Part shown: positions 16,452 through 25,088 of the stretch, in pieces
Numbering within the stretch: position 1 is the stretch's first letter
Layout: each line of letters opens with the position of its first letter
DNA from: Pilimelia columellifera
GTDB taxonomy: Bacteria; Actinomycetota; Actinomycetes; Mycobacteriales; Micromonosporaceae
DNA: 64,000 nt
Direction of reading: 5' to 3'
NCBI RefSeq assembly: GCF_039532605.1
Contig: NZ_BAAARY010000010.1
Span: forward strand, 1 to 64,000
Program-made: the position numbers and the translations under genes
Notes under the pieces: model-generated
Database searches by the model: none
What the model was told of the DNA's origin: nothing
Seen by the model: only the letters and a program-made list of their open reading frames with translations

Positions 16452-17363
16452 TCAGATGCCGCGCCCGCGCCGGTGCAGCGCCGTCACGACCCGTTCGACC
16501 GGCACTCCGGCGATCGCCGCGACCGCGATCGCCGCTCGGGGCTCCCGCCAGCGCCGCCCGACCGCCCGGCGGGTCCAACGCCAGGCGGCCCGGCGGTCGC
16601 CGGCGGCCGCGCACCAGCAGGCGAGCTGCCCGTAGACGCGGGCCGCCCCGGGTCGGCTCGCCGCGATCTCGGGGTGCCGGTCCAGCATCCAGCGCAGTGA
16701 TGCGATCTTGCTCTGGTACTCGTAGGCGAACTGGGACGTGCGACCCCAGAGCACCCGGACCAGCGGCGCGTCCAGATGCGCGATCGGGGCCCGGCGGGCG
16801 GCGCGCAGCAGCAGGTCCCAGTCCTCGTTCTGGCCGCCGGGTGCGTCCTCGGCGACTGGGCCGATCGCGCCGCCGGACAGCATGGCCGCGCGCCGCAGCA
16901 GCAGGGTCGAGGAGTGCAGCATCGCCATCCGGGACCGGCTGAGGTCCGCCACGGTCACCGTGTCCGTCCCGGCGAGCCGGGTGATCACCGCGTCGCGGAA
17001 CTCGACCTCGATCGCGCAGGATGCCACCAGGGCGTCCGGCCGGGTCGACAGCATGGCGACCTGACGACTGAGCTTGTCGGGGGTCCAGACGTCGTCGTCG
17101 TCGCAGAACGCCACCAGGTCGGTGTCCAGGGCGGCGATGCCGGTGTTGCGGGCGCCGGCCAGGCCGGGCGTGCGCGAGTTGCCGAGGACCAGGGTGGGCA
17201 GCGCTCCGGCGGCGGCGCTGTGGTCGGGCGTCGACTGGTCGTGGACGACGACCACCCGCACCGGACCGACGTAGTCCTGGGCGCCGATGGCGGCCAGCGT
17301 CCGGCGTAGCAGCTCGGGCCGGTCCCGGGTCGGCACCACGACGCCGACGGTCGGGACGCTCAC
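16452..17363 (-). CDS. Family 2 glycosyltransferase
   Basis: 303 residues, GT-A fold: VGVVVPTRDRPELLRRTLAA at the N terminus, AGARNTGIAAL, then the metal/nucleotide-binding acidic run CDDDDVW, and an acidic acceptor-side segment QNEDWDLLLRAAR. No membrane helices, so cytoplasmic, probably adding a sugar to a lipid-linked acceptor. The GTG at 17363 overlaps the stop of the sulfotransferase gene by 4 bp (GTGA), which fixes the start. Donor sugar unknown. Part of the surface-polysaccharide locus. Confidence 0.88.
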   Translation of the reverse strand: MSVPTVGVVVPTRDRPELLRRTLAAIGAQDYVGPVRVVVVHDQSTPDHSAAAGALPTLVLGNSRTPGLAGARNTGIAALDTDLVAFCDDDDVWTPDKLSRQVAMLSTRPDALVASCAIEVEFRDAVITRLAGTDTVTVADLSRSRMAMLHSSTLLLRRAAMLSGGAIGPVAEDAPGGQNEDWDLLLRAARRAPIAHLDAPLVRVLWGRTSQFAYEYQSKIASLRWMLDRHPEIAASRPGAARVYGQLACWCAAAGDRRAAWRWTRRAVGRRWREPRAAIAVAAIAGVPVERVVTALHRRGRGI

Positions 17364-18400
17364 CGGGATGGCTCCGGGGCCGTCGGCACGGCTGGCGCCC
17401 GCGACCCGTCGGTCGGCGTCGGCGCAGCGGCCTCCAGCGCGTCGACCGGCGCTGAAGCGGTGTTCCGGACCTGGTAGCCGTAGCGGCGCAGCAGCGGCGC
17501 GCAGAGCGCTGCCACCAGTCGACGCTGGGCCGGCGGCAGGTCGGTGCGCCAGGCGTCGTCCAGGCGCAGCGGCAGCCGCCCGGTCTGGAACCGCATCGGG
17601 TTGCCGGCGGCGGTGTGGCCGACCCCGACATCGACGTGCTCCTCGCTGAGGAAGTCCAGCGCGTCGGGGGCCAGCTCCAGCCCGGCGAAGGCGGCGAGGC
17701 CACGCAGCGCCCTGGCCGGGTCGGACAGGAACTCCTCGTACCGCAGCCGGGTCACCGGCACCCCACGCCGGCCCAGCAGGCCGATGGCGGTGTTGTGCGC
17801 CGTCCACAGCAGCGCCGAGCGGGTGGGCGAGTAGCGGGTCATGTCGTCGGCGTCGTCGGACTCAGGCCGGCTGACGGTCTTGGTCCACGAGTACGCGACG
17901 CCGCGGGGGTCCCGCACCAGGTGCACCACCCGCAGGTCCAGGGCGCCGGGGCGCATCCAGCGTAGGCAGTGCGCCAGCGCGCTGTGTTTGGAGGAGTCGA
18001 CGATGACGCTGGCCCCGGTGACGGTCGCGGCGGCCCGGTAGACGGCCGCGTAGTAGGCGCCGTAGGCGAGCACGTCGCTGCGGCGCCGTTCGGCGAGGCG
18101 GCGCAGTGCCAGCTCGGGGATGTGCCGGGTGCGCTCGACCGATTCGCGTAGCTCCAGCACCCGGGACACGTCGAGCTGGGCCCAGCCGCCGAACGCCTCG
18201 TGCCCGACGGCCGACCAGAAGTCGCACCTGGAGAAGCGCTCCCCGCAGCCGCAGCGTTCGTCGTCGCGGACGTCGCGCTGCCACAGGTGGACCACCTCGC
18301 CGAGCGAGCAGACGCCGGGAAGCTCGCCGAGCGCGCGTTCCAGCAGCGTGGTGCCGCTGCGACCCAGGCCACCTAAAAAGAGGACGGTTAGCACTTTCAC
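17360..18400 (-). CDS. PAPS-dependent sulfotransferase (first of two)
   Basis: 346 residues. The 5'-phosphosulfate loop GGLGRSGTTLLERAL lies at residues ~10-24 and the 3'-phosphate motif in VVHLVRDPRGVAYSW; a Cys-rich insert (ERCGCGERFSRCDFW) follows the first loop. This pattern matches the bacterial Sulfotransfer family that sulfates carbohydrates or lipids. It would use PAPS made by the APS kinase encoded at 26758-28275. The last ~30 residues are low-complexity. It heads the leftward transcript, is coupled to the GT2 gene by a GTGA overlap, and is divergent from the GT26 gene 54 bp away. Confidence 0.88.
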   Translation of the reverse strand: MKVLTVLFLGGLGRSGTTLLERALGELPGVCSLGEVVHLWQRDVRDDERCGCGERFSRCDFWSAVGHEAFGGWAQLDVSRVLELRESVERTRHIPELALRRLAERRRSDVLAYGAYYAAVYRAAATVTGASVIVDSSKHSALAHCLRWMRPGALDLRVVHLVRDPRGVAYSWTKTVSRPESDDADDMTRYSPTRSALLWTAHNTAIGLLGRRGVPVTRLRYEEFLSDPARALRGLAAFAGLELAPDALDFLSEEHVDVGVGHTAAGNPMRFQTGRLPLRLDDAWRTDLPPAQRRLVAALCAPLLRRYGYQVRNTASAPVDALEAAAPTPTDGSRAPAVPTAPEPSR

Positions 18401-18454
18401 CGCTTTCTAATCGATTCATCCGTATAACGACAGATAGCAGACGGGGGGTCGGTC

Positions 18455-19282
18455 GTGTCGGAGCAGGTGACGTCGCGTCAGGTGTCGGTGGGTGACGTTC
18501 CGCTGCACCGCTACACCGAGGATCAGGTCGTCGCCGCTGTCCGGGAGGCGCTCGGACGTGACGAGGGTGGCTGGATTGTGACCCCGAACGTGGACATTCT
18601 TCGCCAGGCCCGCCGGCACCCCGCCGCCCGTCAGCACCTCGACGACGCCACCGTCGTCGTCGCCGACGGGATGCCCCTGGTCTGGGCCAGCCGGATCGCC
18701 GGCACGCCGCTGCCGGAACGGGTGTGCGGCGCCAACCTCATCTGGTCCCTGACCGCGGCCCTGGCCACCGACGGGCGCAGCGTCTACCTGCTTGGCGGCA
18801 GCCCGGACGCCGACGGCCCATCCGGGGCCGTCCGGGCTGCCGAACGGCTCCGTGCCGCCCACCCCGGCCTGCGGATCGCCGGCGCGCACAGCCCCGGCTA
18901 CGGTTTCGACCAACGTCCCGACGAGCTGTCCGCCACCCTCGACGCCGTCGTCGGCGCCCGACCCGACCTGGTGCTCGTCGGCCTCGGCTTCCCCCGCCAG
19001 GAGGCGATCATCGCGATGCTGCGCCCCCGGCTGCCGGGGACCTGGTTCCTCGGCTGCGGCGCGGCGATCAACTTCGTCGCCGGCGACCGGAGCCGCGCCC
19101 CCCGCTGGATGCAGCGCGCCGGTCTGGAATGGGCGCACCGGCTGACCTCCGAACCGGGTCGGCTCGCCAGCCGGTACCTGCGCCATGACCTGCCCTACGT
19201 GTGCCGTCTACTGATCGACGCCGGTCGCCGCCGCCGTCAGCGACCCGGGCACGACGACGGCGCCGCCCGCCGCGCCACATAG
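18455..19282 (+). CDS. WecB/TagA/CpsF family (GT26) glycosyltransferase
   Basis: 275 residues with GT26 signatures: WIVTPNVDILRQARRHPA, VVADGMPLVWASRIAG, VYLLGGSPDADG and VGLGFPRQEAIIA. In known systems these enzymes add ManNAc, ManNAcA or a related sugar to an undecaprenyl-linked primer. The GTG at 18455 follows a weak G-rich site. It is the only rightward gene in this stretch. Its last 46 bp overlap the 3' end of the opposing methyltransferase gene. Confidence 0.9.
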   Translation: MSEQVTSRQVSVGDVPLHRYTEDQVVAAVREALGRDEGGWIVTPNVDILRQARRHPAARQHLDDATVVVADGMPLVWASRIAGTPLPERVCGANLIWSLTAALATDGRSVYLLGGSPDADGPSGAVRAAERLRAAHPGLRIAGAHSPGYGFDQRPDELSATLDAVVGARPDLVLVGLGFPRQEAIIAMLRPRLPGTWFLGCGAAINFVAGDRSRAPRWMQRAGLEWAHRLTSEPGRLASRYLRHDLPYVCRLLIDAGRRRRQRPGHDDGAARRAT

Positions 19283-19995
19283 AGGACGGTCACCGCATAC
19301 CGGTTCAGCCACCCCAGCCGGGCGCCGAGCGCGTCCAGGGGGCGCACCGCCGCCCGCAGCCACGGCCGCCCGTACCAGCCGCGCGGGAACCACGTCACGC
19401 CCCGCCGCCGCTCGATGACGAAGCCGTGCCGGGCCAGCAACTCGCCCACCTGACTGTGGGACAGCTCGGCGAACCAGCGGTGGCCCGCCCGGCGCCGGGC
19501 CCCCAGACGCCGCAGCGAGTCCCGGTTGCCATGGTTCTCCACCACCAGCAGGCCCGCCTCTGGCCGGGGCAGCGCCGCCGCGGCGAACGCCAACGCCCGC
19601 TCCCGGACCGCCGGCTCGACGTTGAGCAGCAGCCTGAGCATCGTCACCAGCGCCGGGCCCTCAGCCGGGGCCGGCGTCGGGACGGGACCGTCGGCGGGCA
19701 CTTCGTGAAGCGTCGCCAGCACCCCGTCGGCCTTCGCCCGTTCCAGCATCGGGCGCGATGTGTCGTAGCCGTGCGCCTGCCTGGTCAGCCCGTCCAGCAT
19801 CGCCAGACCGCGGCCGGCGCCGCAGGCGAAGTCGTGGTGGACCGGCCGCCGGTACGGGAACTCCCGGGCCACCAGCGCCCGCAGGTACCGCCGCTGGCGG
19901 GCGCTGACGATGTCGCCGTACGAGCCCGGCGCGTAGACGACATCGGCGTACTTGTCCACCGCCGCGGCGTCCTGGAAAACCTCGGTGTAGGTCAT
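19237..19995 (-). CDS. Class I SAM-dependent methyltransferase-like protein
   Basis: 252 residues. The region after HHDFACGAGRGLAMLDGL matches motif I of Rossmann methyltransferases, followed by YDTSRPMLERAKADG (motif II) and a late LLVVENHGNRDS segment. The ATG at 19995 has a GGGGGAG ribosome binding site and overlaps the flippase stop by 4 bp. The C-terminal half (WFPRGWYGRPWLRAAVRPLD) is basic and aromatic and could sit at the membrane surface. Likely modifies a sugar or lipid intermediate of the locus; acceptor unknown. Confidence 0.8.
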   Translation of the reverse strand: MTYTEVFQDAAAVDKYADVVYAPGSYGDIVSARQRRYLRALVAREFPYRRPVHHDFACGAGRGLAMLDGLTRQAHGYDTSRPMLERAKADGVLATLHEVPADGPVPTPAPAEGPALVTMLRLLLNVEPAVRERALAFAAAALPRPEAGLLVVENHGNRDSLRRLGARRRAGHRWFAELSHSQVGELLARHGFVIERRRGVTWFPRGWYGRPWLRAAVRPLDALGARLGWLNRYAVTVLYVARRAAPSSCPGR

Positions 19996-21569
19996 GATCT
20001 CCCCCTGGTGATCGTGGGCCGACGGCCCAAGGTGGTCAGTTCCCGCCAGGCCAGCTGGCGGCGGAACATCCAGACGCCGGCGCCGTAGCCGAGCCCCCCG
20101 ACGGCCAGCCCGGCCAACGCCCCGCCCCCGAGCGCGACCGACGCCAACGGCACGACCCCGAAGCAGCCGGCGGCCAGCGCGGCCGCGGCCCGGGTCCCGG
20201 CCCCGAACGGGTGCACCCGTACCGCCCGACGCACCTGCGCCAGCGGCGCCAGGTTGTTGACCGCGACCGCCGCGGCCAGCCCGACGGCCGCGCCGAGCGC
20301 GCCCAGACGCGGGATGAGCAGCAGACTTATCAGCACCATCACCGCCAACGCGGCGCTGACATTGATCAGGTTCCACCGGGTCCGGCCGCCCATCGCCAAC
20401 ACCATGTCCACGGGTCCGCAGACGGTGGCCAGCAGCATCGCCGCCGCCAGCGTCATCACCGCCGGGGCGCCGTCGCGGTAGGCGTCGCCGAACAAGCCCA
20501 GGTACGCCGGGGCGGCGACGAGGACGCTCAGGTGCAGCGGCCAGGCCAGCAGGACCAGCCACCCGGTGGCGGTCTGGAACAGGTCGCGGGCCCGGTCGGT
20601 GTCCCCGGTGGCCAGCGCCTCCGCCAGCCGCGGCTGCACAGCCTGGCTGATGCCCTGGTTGGCCAGCTGTCCGACGGCCAGGAACCGGCTGGCGACCGCG
20701 TACCCGGCGGCGGCGGCCAGCCCGCCGAGGGCGGCCACCAGCAGGACGTCCACCCGCTGCAACGCCAGCTGGAGCACCGAGGCCACCGCGCGAGGTCCGG
20801 CGAACCGCCAGAACCGCCGGCGCAGCCGCGCCGTCTGCGTCTGGTCGGGCGGCGGCGCTGTCGGGTTGGCGATCGCGCTGGTGTGGACGCGTCGGAGCTG
20901 ACGTCCGGCCAGCACCGCCACCGGCAGGTACGGCACAGCCCAGGCCAGCGCCAACACCCATGGCGCCGGCCCGCCCGCGGCCCACCAGAGCCCGACGACC
21001 GCGCCGACGGCCAGCAGTTGCAGCCCGGGCCGCAGCAGCCGGTCCAGCATGATCGTCGGACGGACCGCCCGGTACCCGCGCGCGGTGGCCAGCAGGGCCT
21101 CGGTGAGCACGGCCGCTGGCAGCAGCGGCGCCAACGCCCGCAGCGCGTCGGCCGTCGCCGGCCGACCGTCGTGATCGGCGAAGACCGCGGCGATCGGGTC
21201 AGCGGCCAGCAGCAGCAGCCCGCCGAGCGCCACCGAAGCCACCGCGACCGGGACGAGCCCGATCCGCAGGCACGGTCCGAGCAGACCGTGCTGCCCCTCG
21301 GCGCGCAACCGGGCCGGCCAGTAGACCAGGCTGGTCGGCGCCCCTAGCCGGGCCACCCCGGCGACGAGCGTGAAAGCGGCGACCGTCGCGAAGAACGTCC
21401 CCGCCGCCGTCACCTCGCTCCGCGAGGCCACCAACCAGGTGACCCCGACCCCCGCGGCGGCAGCCACCCCCGCCCCCACCAGACTGGCCCCCCCAGCCCG
21501 CCCAACAACCCCCCGCTCACCGCCACCCTTCGAGCATTGATCATGACTTGTGCGGGCCTGGGAGGGCAT
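19992..21569 (-). CDS. Wzx-type polysaccharide flippase (MOP/MATE superfamily)
   Basis: About 12-14 membrane helices characteristic of Wzx/RfbX-like flippases, including GGASLVGAGVAAAAGVGVTW at the first helix, and an Arg-rich cytoplasmic loop in the middle (TARLRRRFWRFAGPRAVAS). It would move the lipid-linked repeat unit across the cytoplasmic membrane. The start is uncertain: the frame is open to 21629 and an ATG lies at 21569, but both would place the long hairpin at 21538-21594 inside the coding region. A GTG at 21479 is the first in-frame start after the hairpin but would cut close to helix 1. The 3' end is coupled to the methyltransferase gene. Confidence 0.85.
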   Translation of the reverse strand: MPSQARTSHDQCSKGGGERGVVGRAGGASLVGAGVAAAAGVGVTWLVASRSEVTAAGTFFATVAAFTLVAGVARLGAPTSLVYWPARLRAEGQHGLLGPCLRIGLVPVAVASVALGGLLLLAADPIAAVFADHDGRPATADALRALAPLLPAAVLTEALLATARGYRAVRPTIMLDRLLRPGLQLLAVGAVVGLWWAAGGPAPWVLALAWAVPYLPVAVLAGRQLRRVHTSAIANPTAPPPDQTQTARLRRRFWRFAGPRAVASVLQLALQRVDVLLVAALGGLAAAAGYAVASRFLAVGQLANQGISQAVQPRLAEALATGDTDRARDLFQTATGWLVLLAWPLHLSVLVAAPAYLGLFGDAYRDGAPAVMTLAAAMLLATVCGPVDMVLAMGGRTRWNLINVSAALAVMVLISLLLIPRLGALGAAVGLAAAVAVNNLAPLAQVRRAVRVHPFGAGTRAAAALAAGCFGVVPLASVALGGGALAGLAVGGLGYGAGVWMFRRQLAWRELTTLGRRPTITRGRS

Positions 21570-21594
21570 TTCTGGCCCGCACGAGTCATGGTCA
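21538..21594. repeat. 21-bp-arm inverted repeat (REP-like or terminator hairpin)
   Basis: Left arm 21538-21558 and right arm 21574-21594 are complementary over 21 bp with only two T:G wobble positions and a 15-nt loop. The arms read TGATCATGACTTGTGCGGGCC and its near-complement. It sits just after the sulfotransferase stop (21614) and before or over the flippase start. It is far longer than typical terminators here and may be a dispersed palindromic element. Only one copy is seen in this window. Confidence 0.75.
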
Positions 21595-21613
21595 CCGGCG
21601 GGCAGGGGTGGGG

Positions 21614-22492
21614 CTAGTGGGCGCGCCACAGCGGCGGGCGGCCGAGCCAGGCGGCCAGGCGGGCGTCGTGGGGGGCGTAGTGGGCGGAGAGTTCGGCGCG
21701 CAGGATGCGGTCCAACGGGGCGGGCCTGGGCCGGGCGTTGTGGCGGGCGAACGGGGGCCGGTCCAGCCGCGGCAGCCGCAGGAACGCCAGCACCTCGTCG
21801 TAGACGTCCCCCGGGGCGCTGAAGAAACGTTCGCTCTCCACGACCAGGATCTGTTCGCGGCCCAGCGCCCCGGCGAGGCGTTCCAGGTGCGTCGCGTACT
21901 CACCGCGCCCCCGGTAGGCGTGGTGCTGGTGACTGAAACCGTGGTAGGTCGGGTCGGCGATGAGCCGCTCCTCCTCGCCTGCCAGGCGGGTCGGTTCCAG
22001 CTCCAACGCGCGGGCGAACGACGCCTCCGGCTCGAAACGGCGGGCCAGCTCGTGCGCGTGCTGCGAGTACGCCCGTTCGACCGGGTCCCGCACCAGCACC
22101 ACGGCGCGCACGTCTGGCAGGTCCGCGCCGATCCGGCCGGCCGCCAGCGGGTGGTACAGGTAGTACGGGCTGGACTCGAACGTCTGCGCGGCCATCCCGT
22201 ACCGGTCCCGGGACCGTTCTGCCGCCCTCACCGTCGGGAAGTGCGCCCGGTACCAGTCGATGCCCCGGTGGTAGTTGAGGTCGAAGTAGTGCACGCCCTT
22301 GTGCAGCACCGCCTTGCGGACCACCGGGTGCGCGGCCAGCGCCCGGTACAGCGAGGTGGTGCCGCAGCGTTGCCCTCCGCAGATGAGGAAAGACGGCAGC
22401 AGCCGCCCCTTGGCGGTGAGCAGCCCGTACGCGCGGGAGCCGATGTGGGCGAGCCGCTTGACCGGGCTCGGCACCGCGGTGGCGTCGATCAA
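21614..22492 (-). CDS. PAPS-dependent sulfotransferase (second of two)
   Basis: 292 residues. PAPS-binding loops are LICGGQRCGTTSLYRALAAH near the N terminus and AVVLVRDPVERAYSQHAHE in the middle, typical of heparan-type or carbohydrate sulfotransferases in bacteria. The start is the TTG at 22492: it overlaps the upstream stop as TTGA and has GGAGG 4 nt before it. A KGVHYFDLNYHRG segment between the loops also matches this family. It differs in sequence class from the 17360-18400 enzyme, so two positions or two acceptors may be sulfated. Confidence 0.88.
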   Translation of the reverse strand: MIDATAVPSPVKRLAHIGSRAYGLLTAKGRLLPSFLICGGQRCGTTSLYRALAAHPVVRKAVLHKGVHYFDLNYHRGIDWYRAHFPTVRAAERSRDRYGMAAQTFESSPYYLYHPLAAGRIGADLPDVRAVVLVRDPVERAYSQHAHELARRFEPEASFARALELEPTRLAGEEERLIADPTYHGFSHQHHAYRGRGEYATHLERLAGALGREQILVVESERFFSAPGDVYDEVLAFLRLPRLDRPPFARHNARPRPAPLDRILRAELSAHYAPHDARLAAWLGRPPLWRAH

Positions 22493-23718
22493 CGTTCCTC
22501 CATGTGTTCGATGAGCACCGGCAGCAGCCAGCGACCGAGCACGCCGAGCCGGGCGCCGGCCTCCGCCTGCCGGTCGGCCAGGTACCGGGTGGCCAGGTGG
22601 GTCAGGTACAGCAGCGCGGTGATGGGCCGCCCGTCGGCGGGGACGTCGAAGGCGCCGAGCAGCCGGTCGGCGCCGCGCAGCGTCCGGGTGACGGCGGCGC
22701 CGGCGTCCGAGGTGGTCTCGATGCGGCGTTGCAGCTCGTGGTGCAGGGCGTCGTAGCCGAGCGGGACGCCGGCCCGGTACCGCTCCCAGTCCCACACCAG
22801 GACGGTGTCGGACAGCGGCGCCATGTTCCACGGCGCCCAGTCGCCGTGCCAGGCCCCGTAGCGCAGAATCCTGTCGCCCTGCCTGGCGACGAGCCGGTCG
22901 ACGGCGGCGGCCAGGGTGGCGCCGTCCGGTTGGTCGGTGACGCCGGCGAGCCGGCCACGCAGGTCCCGCCAGTACGGGCTGTCGCCGACCGCCCCCATCG
23001 CGGACGGGCCGGCGACGGCGACCTCGCGCATCGCCTTGTGGAGCCGGTCGTCGTTGAGCGGGGCGCGCGGCTGCCACACCGGCAGCGCGGACTGTACGAC
23101 GATGTCGTGGCCGCGCCACTGGCCGGTGTGCAGCAGCTGCGGGGCGTCGACCCGGGTGAGCCGGGCGTCCCGCAGCGCGGTGAGCGCCGCCGCCTCGTGC
23201 CGGACCAGGGCGCGGGTGAGTGGCCCGGTGCCGAGCTTGGCGAAGGCGAACGTCTCGCCGCCCGGGGTGAGTAGTTGCAGCACCGGTTTGCGGTTGGCCC
23301 GGGCGGGACCGATGTGGACGCTGACGTGCAGGTCGCGATCGAGCGCGGCGCGCAGGTAACCGTCGATGGTGTCGGCGGGGTCACCGCTGACCCGCACCCG
23401 GTCTGGCAGCAGCACCCGGGACGCCCCGGTGCGCAGCGCGGCCACGACCGCGCCGCGTTTGAGGCGGGCCAGCGTCGAGCGTGGCTCGGCGTACCGGCGC
23501 ACCGCGCCGACGGCGACCCGCTGGGACGCCAACGGCACCAGCAGCCGGGGTCGGCGCCGGTCGGGCACCAGCGCGTAGTCGGCGACGGCCGGGTCGCCGC
23601 CGGTGCGGTCGGCGCGCGCGGTCGGATACAGCACCCCGAGCACCTCTTCCAGGTACGCGGCCCGGCGGTCGCTGTCCCCGGCGGTCAACCCGGCCGGCGC
23701 GGTCCTCACTGGACTCAT
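22489..23718 (-). CDS. Aminoglycoside-phosphotransferase-fold kinase-like protein
   Basis: 409 residues. The kinase core has the Brenner motif YGAWHGDWAPWNMAPLSD (His291, catalytic Asp293) and a metal-binding VLVWDWERY motif, as in APH/choline-kinase-like enzymes. The N-terminal ~150 residues are less conserved. It is coupled by 4-bp overlaps to the O-antigen polymerase-like gene upstream and the sulfotransferase gene downstream. In this setting it may phosphorylate a sugar or a lipid-linked intermediate. Drug resistance is unlikely from context. Confidence 0.8.
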   Translation of the reverse strand: MSPVRTAPAGLTAGDSDRRAAYLEEVLGVLYPTARADRTGGDPAVADYALVPDRRRPRLLVPLASQRVAVGAVRRYAEPRSTLARLKRGAVVAALRTGASRVLLPDRVRVSGDPADTIDGYLRAALDRDLHVSVHIGPARANRKPVLQLLTPGGETFAFAKLGTGPLTRALVRHEAAALTALRDARLTRVDAPQLLHTGQWRGHDIVVQSALPVWQPRAPLNDDRLHKAMREVAVAGPSAMGAVGDSPYWRDLRGRLAGVTDQPDGATLAAAVDRLVARQGDRILRYGAWHGDWAPWNMAPLSDTVLVWDWERYRAGVPLGYDALHHELQRRIETTSDAGAAVTRTLRGADRLLGAFDVPADGRPITALLYLTHLATRYLADRQAEAGARLGVLGRWLLPVLIEHMEER

Positions 23719-25088
23719 CTGTTCTCCCCCTGACTGTTGTGCCGCCACAGCAGCGCGTAGCCGATCATGGTCAGCATCAGGGGGGTGACCAGCGAGTTGT
23801 ACCAGAGCGCGGCGACCAGGGAGCCGACGATGACGGCCCCGCCGGCGATCCCGACCGGGCTGTGGTCGCGGCGGAACCGCCACAGCGCGTAGCCGAAGAA
23901 CCCCAGGTATGCCACCGTGCCGACGGCGCCGTGCGCGTACAGGAGCTGCCACAGCTGCCCGTTGCCGCCGATGGTGAAGTTGCCGCAGCGCGGGCAGTCC
24001 CGGGTCTCTCCGATGGTGATGGAGTGCCGTCCGCCGAGGGTGGTGCGGGTGGAGCCGTAGCCGACCACCGGTGACCCGGCCATCCCGTCCACGGCCAGCT
24101 GGGACAGGTACGCCCGGACGCCGTTGGACTTACCGGTGTCGACCCTGGTCTGCACGACCGTCCCGAGCGGGGTGAGCGCCAGCGCCAGGGTCGCCGCCGC
24201 GGCGGCCGCGCCGACCGCGGCCAGCGCCGCGAGGCGTCCGATGAGGGCCAGCCGCATGGCGGCGTACCCGGCGCCCACCGCCAGCCCGACCCACAGGCCC
24301 CGGTTGAGCGAGAACACCACCGGGACGGTCGCCGCGGCCAGCACGAGCAGCCCGAACGCCCGTACTCCGCGTCCTCGGGCGCGGTCGGTGACGATGAGCG
24401 CCAACCACGGCACGAGCAGGCAGACGTTGTTGCCCCAGGTGTTGGTGTACCCCCAGGGGGCGGCCGGGCGGGACTGGGCGCCGGCCCCGACGTCCATGAT
24501 CTGCGCCGAGTAGGGGTGGACGAGCGACTGGACGAACCCGTCGTTACGGACCCGTCTGGGCAGCACCAGCTCGAACGGCGAGGTGAACTCGAACCCGCCG
24601 GCCAGCAGCCCGAGGAACCCGCCGGCCACGGTGACCGCGAACAGCCAGGCCAGCAGGTTGACGACCCGTCGCTGGGGCAGCTCGGCGCGGGTGAGGTTGC
24701 CCGCGTACAGCAGCACCGCGGTCGCCGCCAGGTACTGGGCGAGCCGGAACCCGGCCCCGACGATCCGGTCGGTCGGCCCGGCGGCCACGACGCCGACGGG
24801 GTCGAGGTCCAGGACGGCCAGTCCCGCGACGACGGTGGCGAGGAAGACCAGCCACAGCGGGAAGCCCGGCGGCAGCCGCAGTGCGCGTCCACGGTGGTGG
24901 GCGCGGACCAGCAGCACGGCCATTGCCGCGGCGGCGAGGCTGAAGACGAGCGCCCCGAGCCCCAACGCCCACCACAGTGGAAACAGCGCCAGCGGCAGCG
25001 TCACCGGCCAGCTGGACAGCCGCGTCGACGGGGCTGTGCCGCCGGTCTGGTCGGCGAGCGCGGCGCCGGCGCTGGGGGTCCGGGTCAT
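23715..25088 (-). CDS. O-antigen polymerase/ligase-like (Wzy/WaaL) membrane protein
   Basis: 457 residues with about 11 membrane helices and one large external loop (VDTGKSNGVRAYLSQLAVDG to the Cys pair in ETRDCPRCGNFTIGG). This loop, followed by GNGQLWQLLYAHGAVGTVAY, is the Wzy_C/WaaL hallmark. It would polymerise or ligate the exported repeat units at the outer face of the membrane. The Cys-x2-Cys in the loop is a local feature, possibly a disulfide. It starts at 25088 with a 4-bp overlap to the Wzz-like gene. Confidence 0.85.
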   Translation of the reverse strand: MTRTPSAGAALADQTGGTAPSTRLSSWPVTLPLALFPLWWALGLGALVFSLAAAAMAVLLVRAHHRGRALRLPPGFPLWLVFLATVVAGLAVLDLDPVGVVAAGPTDRIVGAGFRLAQYLAATAVLLYAGNLTRAELPQRRVVNLLAWLFAVTVAGGFLGLLAGGFEFTSPFELVLPRRVRNDGFVQSLVHPYSAQIMDVGAGAQSRPAAPWGYTNTWGNNVCLLVPWLALIVTDRARGRGVRAFGLLVLAAATVPVVFSLNRGLWVGLAVGAGYAAMRLALIGRLAALAAVGAAAAAATLALALTPLGTVVQTRVDTGKSNGVRAYLSQLAVDGMAGSPVVGYGSTRTTLGGRHSITIGETRDCPRCGNFTIGGNGQLWQLLYAHGAVGTVAYLGFFGYALWRFRRDHSPVGIAGGAVIVGSLVAALWYNSLVTPLMLTMIGYALLWRHNSQGENR

